From Hysterium pulicare CBS 123377 (taxonomy: Eukaryota > Ascomycota > Dothideomycetes > Hysteriales > Hysteriaceae), in NCBI GenBank assembly GCA_000467715.1, contig AJFK01000385.1, forward strand, positions 62,001 through 126,000: a stretch of 64,000 bases of DNA, read 5' to 3'. The notes beneath the pieces were generated by a model that had not been told where the DNA came from, did not search any database, and saw only the letters and a list, made by a program, of their open reading frames with translations. A program made the position numbers and the translations under genes. This document shows, piece after piece, positions 46,351 to 57,566 of the stretch; position 1 is the first letter of the stretch; every line of letters begins with the position of its first letter.

Positions 46351-47244
46351 ATGGCGCCGCGATCCATTCTAAAGAACTCAACGCCTTCGAATTCTAAGCC
46401 CGTGAACGAACGCCACCGAGAAGTCGCCCTCCACCATGCGAACATCATACAAAGCCGGAAGGATGTCGAAGAACAAATTTTACAGTCGACTATGACCCTT
46501 ATGGATTTCCCTAGCGCTTGCGACGCAGACCCAGCTCGACCATCTCAAGACGATGCCTCACACTTCCGATCTCTCCTGATCTCATTCCAACCAACCGACT
46601 ACGACTCCCTCGTTGAAGAGCGGAACATCGCAGAAAAATGCGGCTATGCGCTATGTCCTCGACCACCTAAACGAGCACCTTTGGCTGGTAAACATCAGTT
46701 TGTTGATACGAAGGAAGGCGTGAAGATTGTAGACAGAAAAACGTTGGAGGTTTGGTGTTCGGATGACTGCGCTCGGCGAGCTCTGTACGTCAAAGTTCAA
46801 TTGAGTGAGGAGCCGGCATGGCTAAGGCGAGGGGGTATTGGAGACAACATTGATATTTTGGTGGAGAATGTCGGGGAACAGCATGAGGCCTTACCGATTA
46901 GACCGAAGCCGAAAGCGGTTGGACAGACTTACGATGTAAAGAAGCAGCAGGATGAGGAAAATGAGGAGGAACAGGCTTGGGCTTTGAGGGATGAAGCTCT
47001 AGCTGAATTGGCGACGGAGCGAGGAGAGAAGCCTAATGGACCGAGCAAGGCGAACAAGGAGCTTCTCAAAGCTAAGATAGAAGAGCGGGTGACAGCCAAA
47101 GCACCTAAAGCACCGTCTTCTGGTAACTCCACGTCGAATTCGCATATGGCCATTGAAGGGCATGTTCCGAAGGCTGACACCAAGGCGAATGGAAAAATGG
47201 GGGATGAGGAGGATGAGGAGGACGATAATGATTGGGATGATTGA
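46351..47244 (+). CDS. RTR1: RNA polymerase II CTD phosphatase RTR1/RPAP2 family
   Basis: Rtr1/RPAP2 removes phosphate from the Rpb1 C-terminal repeat (Ser5) during the change from initiation to elongation and helps import of polymerase II. A single exon encodes 297 residues. The family zinc site is present: C97-x4-C102 (EKCGYALCP) and C136-x3-C140 (EVWCSDDCARRALYVK), followed by LSEEPAWLR, the usual end of the domain. The preceding helical region (RHREVALHHANIIQSRKDVE) is also typical. The C-terminal part is charged and ends in a run of Glu and Asp. It starts with a Met 24 bases after a C/A-rich leader. Intact and divergent from BBC1; MRP51 follows on the same strand. Confidence 0.9.
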   Translation: MAPRSILKNSTPSNSKPVNERHREVALHHANIIQSRKDVEEQILQSTMTLMDFPSACDADPARPSQDDASHFRSLLISFQPTDYDSLVEERNIAEKCGYALCPRPPKRAPLAGKHQFVDTKEGVKIVDRKTLEVWCSDDCARRALYVKVQLSEEPAWLRRGGIGDNIDILVENVGEQHEALPIRPKPKAVGQTYDVKKQQDEENEEEQAWALRDEALAELATERGEKPNGPSKANKELLKAKIEERVTAKAPKAPSSGNSTSNSHMAIEGHVPKADTKANGKMGDEEDEEDDNDWDD

Positions 47245-47864
47245 GCAAGTCGAGGTTGACATCAAGCCTTTGCATCCTCACCGGGCTATAGACCGGATAG
47301 CCTTGTGAAAGAAAATTCGCCCACCTCAGCACATCATCTCAGATCCGTCGCTGAAAGCAACGAGCTAGAACGTCGCAGAACGGATGCGTGGATACGAGAG
47401 TGCTCGCAGGTGTCCTGGGCGTCGATTAACCACCAGTCAGCCAAAATGTGCGACGTTGTCTTGAGTTGCGCCATAAAACACCAACGCGTATCGTCTTTCC
47501 ATGGTCGATTTATAACAGGACCAGTGAACATCTATCGACATGGCCTGCTGTGGAGAAGAGAAATGCCACGACAGTCTAGTTAGGCGGAGAATATCTATGT
47601 CAGCTCTGCTCCGACCAGGGATTCTGATGGAGAAGGGTAGCTAGTGATCGTCATGAGAAAGCTAAATCAAAAGGAATCAGTCGTCGTAGTGTTCAATTGC
47701 AGTCGTGATTCTTGAAGCGCGGCCTAAAATGGGAAGAGCTAAATCATGCCAAGACCGGCGTTCTACCGAGCCATCTTGAAGATTATTCGGGACATTCACC
47801 ATCCATCATTGTCGCATCGCTTCAGCTGCTTTACCCGCAGCTGTTGTGACCTTTATCTCCCACA
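47245..47864. other. Intergenic between RTR1 and MRP51
   Basis: Only frames under 95 codons on both strands. It presumably holds the RTR1 3' UTR and the MRP51 promoter. Confidence 0.5.
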
Positions 47865-49460
47865 ATGGCAGCAAGAAAGCATCTATCGCCCACCTCCACA
47901 CTCCTAAGAGGCTCCCGTCTCTTCTCCTTGCCGCCTCCACTCCCGCGCCCTGACATGGCTGCCGAAACCGGTGGAGGCCAATTAATATCCTCCAATACCG
48001 CAACCCTCCCATATCCAACTCATCAAGCCATTGCAACGACCCCGTCATCTCTCGGGAGAGGCGATTGGGGTTTGAAGCGGCCTCTACCACTCAAATCTAC
48101 GACGAACTCCACCACACCCGCCATTCGATTCACAGCCATCGACACGATAGAACATATCACGGACTTCGAGTCTGCGGCAGATCACACGTTGAACTTGAAA
48201 AAATGGCAGGAGATGCACTTTCCAGTAATGGCAACATCGCCCCAACAAAACGATCCTTCGAGTTACAAGACGCCGAAAAGTTCATTCGAGAGATATGCCG
48301 ATATCACCGACCCTAAAGATCCTATCCTCTCCAAAGACCCTGTTAAAGAGTACGCGAAAATGATCGAAAAGCTAGCCAAGGAGACAGCGGAAAGCTTGAC
48401 GGACGATATCGAGAAGGCGGAAATTCAAATGCCACACATACCACAAGGCGTAGGTGAACCTGCAAGATGGAGAGCCAAAGGCCCCTACCTCCCCAGCATC
48501 CAATCCAGCGAATTCGAGTCCTACCTCCGCGAAAAGGTATCTCGCCCCGACACGAAAGCCCGCTTCAAAGCATACATCCGCAACTACATCCAAATGCAAA
48601 TCTCGCGGCGCCGTCGCAAAGAAGCTCTCGACCGCGGCGAAACCATCCCCACGGACCCCAAAGACGTCCTGAAATTCGAATCCCTGTCCTCATCAGACAT
48701 CCAATCCGTAATAAACATCTTCCGCCAAAAATGCCTCCGCGACCCTCTCAACTGCGAACTCACCCAAAACATCATAATCCCCTTCCTAGACCTCCCTCCC
48801 ATCCCAATCACATCAACAGACTACTCCACCTACCGCCACAAGTCCAAACACATGATCAAACCCGGCTCCGAACCCAAATCAACCCATCCCTCGGCGGGAT
48901 TGAGCTATCTTCAATCCTCAGCTTACCTGACAAACCACCCCCTCCTCGGTCCCCAACGCAACCCACCTCCAATCCCAGCCCGCGTCCTCGAACCCCGCCA
49001 AACAGCCTACCAGACAAACGCGAACGCGAAACTGGGCGTAGCGGGCATTGTCGCCTTCGATAACGTCGTCGGATCTAAAGCCACGACCCAGAACGCCTCG
49101 TTCGCGGAACAAGGCGTGCAGACCCTCGATCTCGAAACGAAAGGTGGGAAGAAGGTCTGGGTTCATCCTAAACAGGCTAGTATTGGACCTGATGGCCGGA
49201 TTCAACTTGAGGTTGTGAGGGCGGATGGGGAGGCGAGGAGGGTTCGGGAGGGGGAGTTGGTGGATCGGGCGCCTGTGAGGGTGAATGCTAGGAGGGATGC
49301 TGCAAATACGGAGAGTTTGGTTGGGGGGTTGGGGGGGTTGGGGAAGGAGGGGGTGGAGAGTGGGAGTGGGAGTGGGAGTGGGAGGGTGAAGGGATTTGAT
49401 GTTGGGAATGAGGGTCTGGATACTGTTGAGTTTTTGAAGGCTTTTGCTTCGAGGGCGTGA
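47865..49460 (+). CDS. MRP51: Mitochondrial small-subunit ribosomal protein MRP51
   Basis: Mrp51 is a fungal mitoribosome 37S protein needed for translation of mitochondrial mRNAs. The single exon encodes 531 residues. The N-terminus is basic and Ser/Leu-rich, fit for mitochondrial import. The family signature follows: RGDWGLKRPLP (about 65-75), AIDTIEHITDFESAADH, LKKWQEMHFP, and later YIRNYIQMQISRRRRKEAL and HPSAGLSYLQSSAY, with the C-terminal AKLGVAGIVAF block. Near the end a (GGGAGT)n tract encodes Gly-Ser repeats; it looks like slippage in a tolerant loop. A later in-frame Met at residue 31 is less likely because it would remove the presequence. Intact. Confidence 0.9.
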   Translation: MAARKHLSPTSTLLRGSRLFSLPPPLPRPDMAAETGGGQLISSNTATLPYPTHQAIATTPSSLGRGDWGLKRPLPLKSTTNSTTPAIRFTAIDTIEHITDFESAADHTLNLKKWQEMHFPVMATSPQQNDPSSYKTPKSSFERYADITDPKDPILSKDPVKEYAKMIEKLAKETAESLTDDIEKAEIQMPHIPQGVGEPARWRAKGPYLPSIQSSEFESYLREKVSRPDTKARFKAYIRNYIQMQISRRRRKEALDRGETIPTDPKDVLKFESLSSSDIQSVINIFRQKCLRDPLNCELTQNIIIPFLDLPPIPITSTDYSTYRHKSKHMIKPGSEPKSTHPSAGLSYLQSSAYLTNHPLLGPQRNPPPIPARVLEPRQTAYQTNANAKLGVAGIVAFDNVVGSKATTQNASFAEQGVQTLDLETKGGKKVWVHPKQASIGPDGRIQLEVVRADGEARRVREGELVDRAPVRVNARRDAANTESLVGGLGGLGKEGVESGSGSGSGRVKGFDVGNEGLDTVEFLKAFASRA

Positions 49461-50008
49461 GAGGGGTGTGAAATAGGTGTGTTGTATGTATAAAACATGT
49501 GTATGAATCTGTTGATATTAGACATTTTAAGATAAGATACTTGAACACTTAGATACAGAATGTTCCCCCATCCCGCTCATTCCATTTGTAGGATAGCGAT
49601 ACGGTTACCAACATAAGAAAGTGTCTGAACAATGATTCCACCGCCATCCTCTCAAACTATCGATACTTAATCCCCCCCTTCAATCCCCAACAACCTTCTT
49701 CTCCGTTCTCACCAATCGCGTTCTCATCAATCGCGCTCTCATCTCCCCTTTTCACCCCCTTCAACCTGATCACATTCCCTTTCGCAACCTCCTCCCCCCT
49801 CTACTCCATCCATCCTCGCCCAAAGAGCTAAAACTCTCCCATCAAAGAACGATCTTAAAAAGCCAGAGCAGAGCGAACCAATAGGCTGGGTTGTAAGTGG
49901 TATACTAGAGTCGGCTTCGGGGGTTTGAGATGAGATGGAATGGGGTGGATGAAGGCGGAAGATTGGAGAGAAAGGAAAGGAGTGAGCGGTGTGGTTGAGT
50001 GTTGCGAG

Positions 50009-50046
<38 letters not shown>

Positions 50047-50350
50047 AAGGCAGGAATGATATGTGATTCTGGGGAATGGGCTGAGGGAGATGAGGCGGTA
50101 GTTCGAATGCTTCGAGAGATTATATACAAATGGCTTTAGGTGGTTGAGTAGAGTGGTGATATTCTTTGAGGGCTGGGAACTGGAAGGACAGTGAGGAGAA
50201 ATCCTATTCACGATGGCTATACTTCGTTGACACTTGTGGCGGTGCTTAGAGGATCCAAAAGATATTTTTTTAAAGAAATGGCTATCCAGGCTCCTCCACA
50301 CACTAACCATAGACTAACCGCTTCTTTTTTTCTTAACAGCTTATAATCTA
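49461..50350. other. Intergenic with a dinucleotide repeat
   Basis: The MRP51 3' region, then pyrimidine-rich DNA (49670-49850). No gene seen. Confidence 0.5.
50013..50042. repeat. (AG)15 microsatellite
   Basis: Uninterrupted AG repeat, 30 bases, probably length-variable between strains. Confidence 0.95.
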
Positions 50351-50355
50351 GTCAT

Positions 50356-50850
50356 CTAATTAGCCATCCATGTACCAACGGCGCGCTCGCCGACAGTGAA
50401 GCTTCCGCACCAAAACCAACCCACGCATAACCACCACGACGAAGGATCGAAAAGATCCATGTGATCCAGTGCCCTAGAGCGCAACCGCGTACGGCGTAGC
50501 ACCCTTGAATCCTTCCCCATATCGATAGGAAAGTTGGCTCTCTTGGGCCCTGATGCGCATGCGGCACAGCGATAAGAATATCGCTCCAAGACAAAGCCAG
50601 CATCCCGCGGCCAAAAAGTCCGCAAGGCTCCAGCAGTGCGGCATGCATGAAGGATCTTCTACCCAGCAGCCGTTCAGCTCGACATGGGTGTTTTGGCTGC
50701 AGGTGGTTGCGGCGGGTGAGAAGCTTGTCGGAGTTGTGGCGCACGGAAGGAAGGAGGGAGGGATCACAGATTGTGGCTGGTTTGGGTTTGGGTTGAATCT
50801 CGGAGTCCATGCGAAGTCGAGAAGGAAGGGGATATTTTGGGCTGTGGTGG
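50356..50850 (-). CDS. Weak candidate for a spliced small membrane protein
   Basis: Two minus-strand frames look protein-like in succession. The first has SFSPAATTCSQNTHVELNG, then a membrane-like segment LADFLAAGCWLCLGAIFLSL and a basic turn. The second ends with DLFDPSSWWLCVGWFWCG, then a stop near 50356. A third frame is open across the whole stretch (50810-50352) but has poorer composition. I could not place the intron that would join the first two. Unknown function, low certainty. Confidence 0.25.
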
Positions 50851-53660
50851 GGTTTGGTTTACCTGGTGTTCGGGGTAGGTAGTCATATGCTTAATTCTGA
50901 TCGCGCGCGATTTAGAGAGAATCTATGCGTGTACTGTATGAGTTTGTATCCGATCTTGCGTGGTAACTAACTGCGAGATGGGTAATGGAGAAAACAAAGA
51001 TAAACCCGTTTCTTCCACCAAGAAAGTCGCATTGCAGCTGTTGAACCCGTCTGTACAGCTCGTTGGTTCCACGTAGCACATCTATCCGATCCTCCCACGA
51101 CTCTCCTCGACATCCCTCAATCCCAGCGCAAGACCCCCTTCCTTCAGCTTTACATCTCCGCGACCAGAGCAAAGGGTGTCTCCGGTCGGGTTGCGAGTTC
51201 TCGTCGACACATCGGGCTTCTATATGGATCGGGACCAGTCTTAAGAGGGATATTTCGAGCGTCGGGATGAGGCTGAGTGAGACGGGTGCGTTTCATCTGG
51301 AGTGCTTGCGGCGCTTTCGGACTAATCCGAGTCGGGGGCTCGAGTTGTGCTTTTTGGGTTTAGTGGGAGGATGGGATGTGGCTGGTGACGGATGGGCAAC
51401 AGGGGCAGCTGTTTTTTTGCGAGTAGGTTTTACCGTGTGCTGGGGAGGTCGATGGTATATTTGTCGAGGCGATTGAATAGGATGGTTAAGCTTGTTTGCG
51501 AAAATAGACTGCATATTTCTTGGGTTTGTTGGTGGAGGATTGCTTGGCAAGAGGATTTGGGCTATCTTTGGAAGTGCTTGGAGACGAATCGAATCGATGC
51601 ATAACAGAAATGGGGTATACGTACCGTTGCCGCTTAGATAATGATTAATAGCTGCTCAATAATAATATCCCTTCATTGAATCATACGATGGTGTTGAAAT
51701 ACTCTGGTGCCACACATCTCGTGTTTCTCACAAAGCTTGTGGCTGCTGACAAGTGTGGCTGTGACTTCCGTCCATCTCGGTCTTGACATGGCCGGTCAAT
51801 GTTACTCACGAACCTCAGCTTTCAACGCGTCTTTCAGAATATGGAATGTCGTCCGTGAGAACAGACTCTTGGTAATCGGAAGATGGGATCGAGTTATTTT
51901 CAGCCCCCAGAATTCAGGAGAAAAGTTTTCAAGTCCAAGTTCAAGTTCAAGTTCAGCAAGGCGACGTAACCGCCGTGGCTTGCGAGGCGAGGCTGTGGCC
52001 TAACGTGGAACTTAACAGTTAGAGATGGACGCCTCTAAGCGTCTTCTGGATACTTCGGTTGGATAGCAGTGTGTCATAGTGATGGATAGCTGAGAAATGT
52101 CCATACCGAGCAGAGCAGATGAGAAGATGGGAGTTTGGGGGTTGGGTTTCGAGTTCACGACTTCGTATACTTTGGGTTGAAAGCCGAGCAAATGATGAGA
52201 ATGAGGGTGCTATGCGATGTCGGCCCAACCTACTCTTTATCCTGTATCTGGAGTTTGAAAGTTGGTGACGAGGGTCGTGGTCGGAGATCCACCACCGTGT
52301 TGCACGAAGTTCTGAAGAGCTACTGCTACCTACGAGGATTCTCTTTCCCCTCCGATATGCTCCGATCTCCAGGCAGCAAGATGGTTGATGGATTGAGAGT
52401 GGGATGATTCTTGCCACTCGTGCGACAGTAGACTTGTGATTTACTAAGCGGGTTTTCTTGGAGTGATGTTGAGGGTGTTCGGACAACGAAGTCAACCTCT
52501 CCGAAGTGCCCTCATGGTGGAGAGGCCAAAGACCGAATGGAAGAAAAGAACTACACTCTGCGAACTGTGCAGTATTCTCGACGACGGGCTGCATGGATTG
52601 TCGGCTCCATCCTTAGTGCCCGTCTTCTTACCGCATTTTGGCAGCGAATGGAGTGCAGAAATGGGCATGTCTTTTCCAAGACTTTCCAGGTCATCCATCT
52701 CCAGCCTCAATGCATAGCAGGGAAAGGTTGGGCATTGGTCGGGCGAGGAGCAAGGTGCCTGGCCTGGTGGCTAGAGAGCCAGGATGATCGGCTCCGCCTC
52801 CACATGAACACCACGGCCGGTCATCGCTCTCCTCAGCTGCGACAACTCTCCCACCAGACTCCCCGTTTGTGACCACCAGACGCGCAGAACTTTGTAAGCT
52901 TTCAGTACCCGTCGTCGCTGGAATGCGATTCTGCGCGCTTCCATCAACGGGCGAGCATAGGGCGCTGGCAAGGCGCTTTCGAGTCTGTCGCGGGCCGTCG
53001 TGGATGGGCGCGACATTCTGAGACACGGTGATGGCTCCGACTCGACCTCCCAAATGACCTCTAGGGCATCTATCCGGACTCAGTCCGCTAACAATTGCTT
53101 GCTAATAACTCCCCAATCATCCCGAGCCCGTCTCCCCTCAGGCTCCTTTACCGGTCGAGATGACAGGGGCAGGTCTGCGTGTGGCTTTGACCTGCCTCTT
53201 CACCCTCGGCGAGGCAGTGCGCACCTCAGTCTCCAAACACGCCCGACCCAAGTGGTGAGAAGATGGACCCCACCGCCCGGCCTTTCCATGCGTCGCATTG
53301 CCCTTCCGTCATTCCAAGCTGCGAAGGCCATCCTTTGCACTGAGGCGTTGTTCTACCCTAGCTGTGCAAGATCGGAGCTGGACCACTGGAAGCGGCCAAT
53401 TTCAGGCTGCACTTTCGCCCACCATACATATACCTCCCTCTGCCCCATAGGGCTATACGCCGTGCATGACTCTCCTGCATACCCTTCTGCACGACATTTC
53501 TTCTTCTTGACCAAACTCTTGACTTGCTTCTCATTGTTCCCCTTCTCAGACAATACAAAGTATTCTTCAAAGTTCCATTTATACGTTTGCGACCTGTTTC
53601 ACTTCCGATTGTCACCTGCTCCAAAACATCGTCACAACTACAAGCCTCAACAACACTCTT
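50851..53660. other. No gene supported
   Basis: Frames up to 191 codons (52594-52019, minus) overlap others on both strands without motifs. A short AAGTTC repeat lies at about 51925-51955. The last part is probably the promoter and leader of the 53974 gene. Confidence 0.4.
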
Positions 53661-53725
53661 GTAAGTCCACGCGGAAAAGAGTGATGACCAGCCGGTTTAA
53701 CACTGTGTAGTCACTTTCACTGCAG
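53661..53725 (+). other. Probable 5'-UTR intron of the 53974 gene
   Basis: GTAAGT donor, TTTAACAC branch-like site and CACTGCAG acceptor define 65 bases. It lies about 250 bases before the start codon in a C/A-rich leader, as is common in filamentous fungi. Confidence 0.45.
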
Positions 53726-53973
53726 TCATTCGTCCATCTCGTTCGAAACTATTTTCCCTGTCGCTTCCGATCTATCCAACCTTCTTACTCCTTGTCGGAC
53801 TTCGGGCGTAATCCCCATCAAAGCTCTGCATCAGTGCACAACGTCTCAAACACACCAATTTTGGAGCTTGCGATTCCTTTCCCGAGGGGTTGACGTGAGG
53901 AGCATTCGTTCCCGCGTTCAACAAAACCCACAGCAACCCAACTTCCACCCAGTCAACCCGCAACACCGCCACG

Positions 53974-55950
53974 ATGTGTATGATCGAAGAGAGGACGTAC
54001 ATCTCCTCAGATGGCAATCGCCAGATGATTGAAGTGCCTCATTTCTGCAAGTATTCTCACCACGGTCGATGTTGCTCCAAGACGAACAGAAGAACGACCG
54101 AGTACTACTCCGACCCTCCTTCGCTCGGGTCGCTGCGGGATGAAGCGCCGTCGCCGGTTTCCCTCAACCCACCGACTCCAAGTGATAGTGGCACCGTCTT
54201 AATCGAAACGCGCCGCCCTGCTGAAAGCCGACCATCCAGCCAGGATAGTGGTCGTAGACGCGATAGCGGCACTCGCTACATTAAGCCTGAAATCATCATC
54301 AACCTCGGCTCGAAGAAAGGCAAAGAGACGAAATATAAGCGCTCATCTCTAGGCGCTGTCTCGGTTGCATCGTCTAATGAAGTTCATATCGACTCCCCTG
54401 GCTCAGGCTACTCACCCATTCGCACTGGCTTTCCAGAAGCTCCACTGCCACCTCCCACGCATACGACAGGGTATACCAGAGTGCCTGCTTACCCCACGGG
54501 CCATGCCACGAACCCCAGCCACCACCGCCACACTTCTTCGACCTCATCTTACGCCGCCTCAACCCATGATCCCTCCATCTACAACGCTCCGTCCGAGCCG
54601 GCTTCCCCGGTCCGGCGGAACACGCGCAGCCAACGTCCAGTCTCTATTCATAACACGCTTCCTCCCATCAATACGTCCGTTGTCGCACCTTCCCCTATTA
54701 CGTCGCGCGCTCCTCCAAGTGCCGCTTATCGCACCACCACTGTTGCGCCTCGCCAAGCTGAATTTCCGCTTGACTATGAAGAGTTTCATACTACCCCTTC
54801 GTCTCACGCTCGTCCATCCTCCATTGATCATGCGCCAGAAATTCTAGATCGCGACTCCAGTCGGGAAAGACTTCGACGGAAGAACGCTGAAGAGGCGAGG
54901 AGACGGCAAGAAGAAGACGACCGACGACTCGCCGAGAAACTTGCAGCCGAGGAAGCACGCCAGGCGAAAATCGAGATGGGCCGTGCCCAGGGACGAGCCG
55001 AGTACAGGGCTGAGACGAAGTGGGCCGAGAATGAGAAAGACCGAGCGATGGAACGCGAAGAGTACAGGCGGCAAAAGAAAGAGGCGGATGACAGGGACGT
55101 GCGGGAGACAGAGAAGGAGAGGAGACACAGAGCTGACCGAGATGCTCGAGCGGATAAGCGTCAGGAGAAAAAGGAAACTTTAGCCGAGCAGGTGTCCAGG
55201 AGGAAGAAACAGTCCGAAGACGTGAAGCCAAAGACCACGTCCAAGACCACCCATTCCCGCGACAAGTCCGACAAGCGCACCTCCAAGAAACTCTCCGACG
55301 AGATCTCCAAACGCGAACGCGAGATCCTCCTCGCTGAAACCGAAGCCCAAATGGAACGAGAGCGTCTGGCTGCTGAACAACGCGAGCGCGACGAACGTAT
55401 CAACGATCTTCGCCGCCAGCAACAGCAGCCCGAATACTGGGATCCAAGAGGTGGCAATCGCTTCCCAGTTCCAAACGACGGTCCTCCCCCATCAACCATG
55501 CAACGACGCACCAGCGTCTCCTCGCAACGCCGCCCCAGCATCTCCACCGCCCCACTCGGCGGCATCAACAGGAGAGTCAGCATCCACCAACCCGCTCCAC
55601 CCACCACTCTCCCACCTCTAAACACGAACCCCCAAGCACCTCCTCCTCAAAACGCCTACTCAACCCGTCCTCCCTCATCACACGCTCGAACGCCTTCATC
55701 TCATTTCCCATCTAACCCCCTCTCGCCGAACGCAGCGTCGCTCCGTCAGCGCGGTGAACAAGTCATCGCGCAGGAGCAGGCGAGGGCAGAGGCGGAAGAG
55801 AGGACGAGGGTAGCAACTCGCGGTTTACGGCGTGCAACCCAAGACGACGAGCTTGAGAACGAAGAAGATCGTATTGCTGGGTTTGGGCCGAGGTTGGGGT
55901 TGGGGAGAAGAAATACTAACGGAGGGAAGAGGAGGAATGGGGGATACTAA
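53974..55950 (+). CDS. Conserved-looking fungal protein, Ser/Pro-rich with basic coiled coil, unknown role
   Basis: A single exon encodes 658 residues. The N-terminus has a compact Cys/His group (HFCKYSHHGRCC, residues about 23-34) that could bind metal or be lipid-modified. About 250 disordered Ser/Thr/Pro residues follow. Then comes a charged stretch from about residue 290 to 480, rich in Glu, Arg, Lys and Ala (RLRRKNAEEARRRQEEDDRR and similar), likely one long helix or coiled coil. The tail is Pro/Arg-rich and ends in GLGRRNTNGGKRRNGGY. I do not recognise a named domain. The layout resembles fungal cytoskeletal or wall-stress scaffold proteins, but that is only composition. The start has a good context (CCACGATGTG). 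Intact. Confidence 0.8.
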   Translation: MCMIEERTYISSDGNRQMIEVPHFCKYSHHGRCCSKTNRRTTEYYSDPPSLGSLRDEAPSPVSLNPPTPSDSGTVLIETRRPAESRPSSQDSGRRRDSGTRYIKPEIIINLGSKKGKETKYKRSSLGAVSVASSNEVHIDSPGSGYSPIRTGFPEAPLPPPTHTTGYTRVPAYPTGHATNPSHHRHTSSTSSYAASTHDPSIYNAPSEPASPVRRNTRSQRPVSIHNTLPPINTSVVAPSPITSRAPPSAAYRTTTVAPRQAEFPLDYEEFHTTPSSHARPSSIDHAPEILDRDSSRERLRRKNAEEARRRQEEDDRRLAEKLAAEEARQAKIEMGRAQGRAEYRAETKWAENEKDRAMEREEYRRQKKEADDRDVRETEKERRHRADRDARADKRQEKKETLAEQVSRRKKQSEDVKPKTTSKTTHSRDKSDKRTSKKLSDEISKREREILLAETEAQMERERLAAEQRERDERINDLRRQQQQPEYWDPRGGNRFPVPNDGPPPSTMQRRTSVSSQRRPSISTAPLGGINRRVSIHQPAPPTTLPPLNTNPQAPPPQNAYSTRPPSSHARTPSSHFPSNPLSPNAASLRQRGEQVIAQEQARAEAEERTRVATRGLRRATQDDELENEEDRIAGFGPRLGLGRRNTNGGKRRNGGY

Positions 55951-56469
55951 GGGGATGGTTCTTCCCTTCGGGTTTTGTACCATTATTTCTTTTGTTGTGG
56001 GTTTGGGAAGACGGTGTGGGTGTGCTTTGGGTTTTGGCTTTGGCGCTGGGACTTTTACTGGCGTATCTGAGTTGGGATGGGGGGGGTTCAACAACGGTAG
56101 AAATGGACACGGACATATGGATGGGACTGGGTATTGGGGAAATGTTAGACTCGGAAATTTGCTCACGCAATACCTGGCAGTCTTTTCTTTTTTCACATCT
56201 CGAAATCTGAGTTCTAAGTCTAGGCGTTCTTGCTTCTGAGTTCGTTCGATATAACACTATATACCCACACTTTTCATTTGTCACTACCTAGCATACATAG
56301 AGTAGTCAGTCCAGCCCCGCCTGCAAGTGGTCGGTTAAGCAATATCAGCGTCGTATCGTTTCAATGGGTTGAATTCTGCGTAGTTGTGTCACTGGATTCG
56401 GGCAGGCTTTCCCTGGCGCGGAAAGTCCTTTTCGGACTCTACGGTCTCTCGTCCTTTGATATAATGTAC
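55951..56469. other. 3' region of the 53974 gene, no other gene seen
   Basis: G/T-rich DNA without motifs, presumably UTR. The repeat array starts after it. Confidence 0.4.
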
Positions 56470-57080
56470 GTGATGTATGGTTAAGGAGGAGACTGGTAAT
56501 GATAGAAATCATCTAAACGCGATAACGATAAAGATCAACAGAAACCACCATCACCTCAACCTTACCCCTTCCATCAATCAAACTTCCTATCTCAAGCATC
56601 CTTACTTTCCGAAACCGTCTTCGAGGTACGCGGCATCCCCTCCCCTCCCCTTCCTTTCCTTCCCATAAACCCCACAACCACCCTCCTTCTCCATCCCCTC
56701 CTCACTCATACCCACAGACAACTTCTTCATGCACGCATCGATATGATGAGGAGGAAGAATACCATGGACCATGGTCCGAAAGCCGGTTGTAAGAAACAAG
56801 CATGTTTTGGCCAGACAAGTGGATCCTGATGAAGGATGCTGGGCTGGTGTGCGGGCGTGCGGTACGTCCCTGGATCCAGAACTCGCATGGTGGAGTTGGG
56901 GAGTTGGGAAGAAGATTCGACAAGGGGGGAATGGAGTGGTGGTGGTGGAGATGGTCGTTGGGTTGGATGAAGGTGATGAGTAGCGGCGTTGGAATGAGAG
57001 AGTGGTGACGAGTCTCTACGTGTTCTGCGGTTGTGAGGGCTTGGGCGCTACTGTAGCATGACCCTGACGTCGTGACACTT

Positions 57081-57113
57081 TCACGTGCTAAGTAGCCCTA
57101 GGATCTATATAAA
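57081..57113 (+). promoter_or_regulatory. CACGTG box plus TATA, array promoter
   Basis: TCACGTG at 57081-57087 and TATATAAA at 57106-57113, then a C/T-rich leader. No TATA box is seen on the opposite side. Confidence 0.6.
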
Positions 57114-57520
57114 TCCTGTCTTCCTCGTTCCCGAATCTCCTCCTCACTCCCGCGTTCTCTAAACTCCGCTCATATGCTATAGAGCAGTCGTACGATGGAC
57201 TGAAAAGTATGTCAAAATTCTCGTATGGTTTGGTTCAGAATGATAGAGCGAAGGCGATGGGAGTCCGACGCTGGGTTGGTAATTGCGAATGGTTGGTGCG
57301 GGACAAGCAACTTAGCGAACACTATGATGGTGGTGGACTTGGGAAACCGGCGAATGGAAGTCGAGAGGAGGTTGTGGGGAGTGAGTGGGGACAGCGATGG
57401 TGGTGATGATCGTTTGGGCTGAATGAAGGTGAAGATTAGTTGCATGAAACTAGAAACGCCGATGAAAAAGTACCACATCTTCCCTGGATGAGCTAGGGCT
57501 GGGATCGAATACGCATGGCC

Positions 57521-57566
57521 TCACGTGACGCTCTCTAGGAATTTGGTTTCAGTAAGGTCTATAAAA
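57521..57566 (+). promoter_or_regulatory. TCACGTGA palindrome plus TATA, array promoter
   Basis: TCACGTGA at 57521-57528 and TATAAAA at 57560-57566, followed by CCTTCCCTCTCC. One-sided. Confidence 0.6.

Noticed and set aside
50879-50895. GTAGTCATATGCTTAATT, like the start of fungal 18S rRNA
   Set aside because: Only about 14 bases match and the sequence diverges at once; no further rRNA follows.
52019-52594. 191-codon minus-strand frame
   Set aside because: No motif, Ser/Arg-rich composition, competing frames on the other strand, no intron or promoter support.
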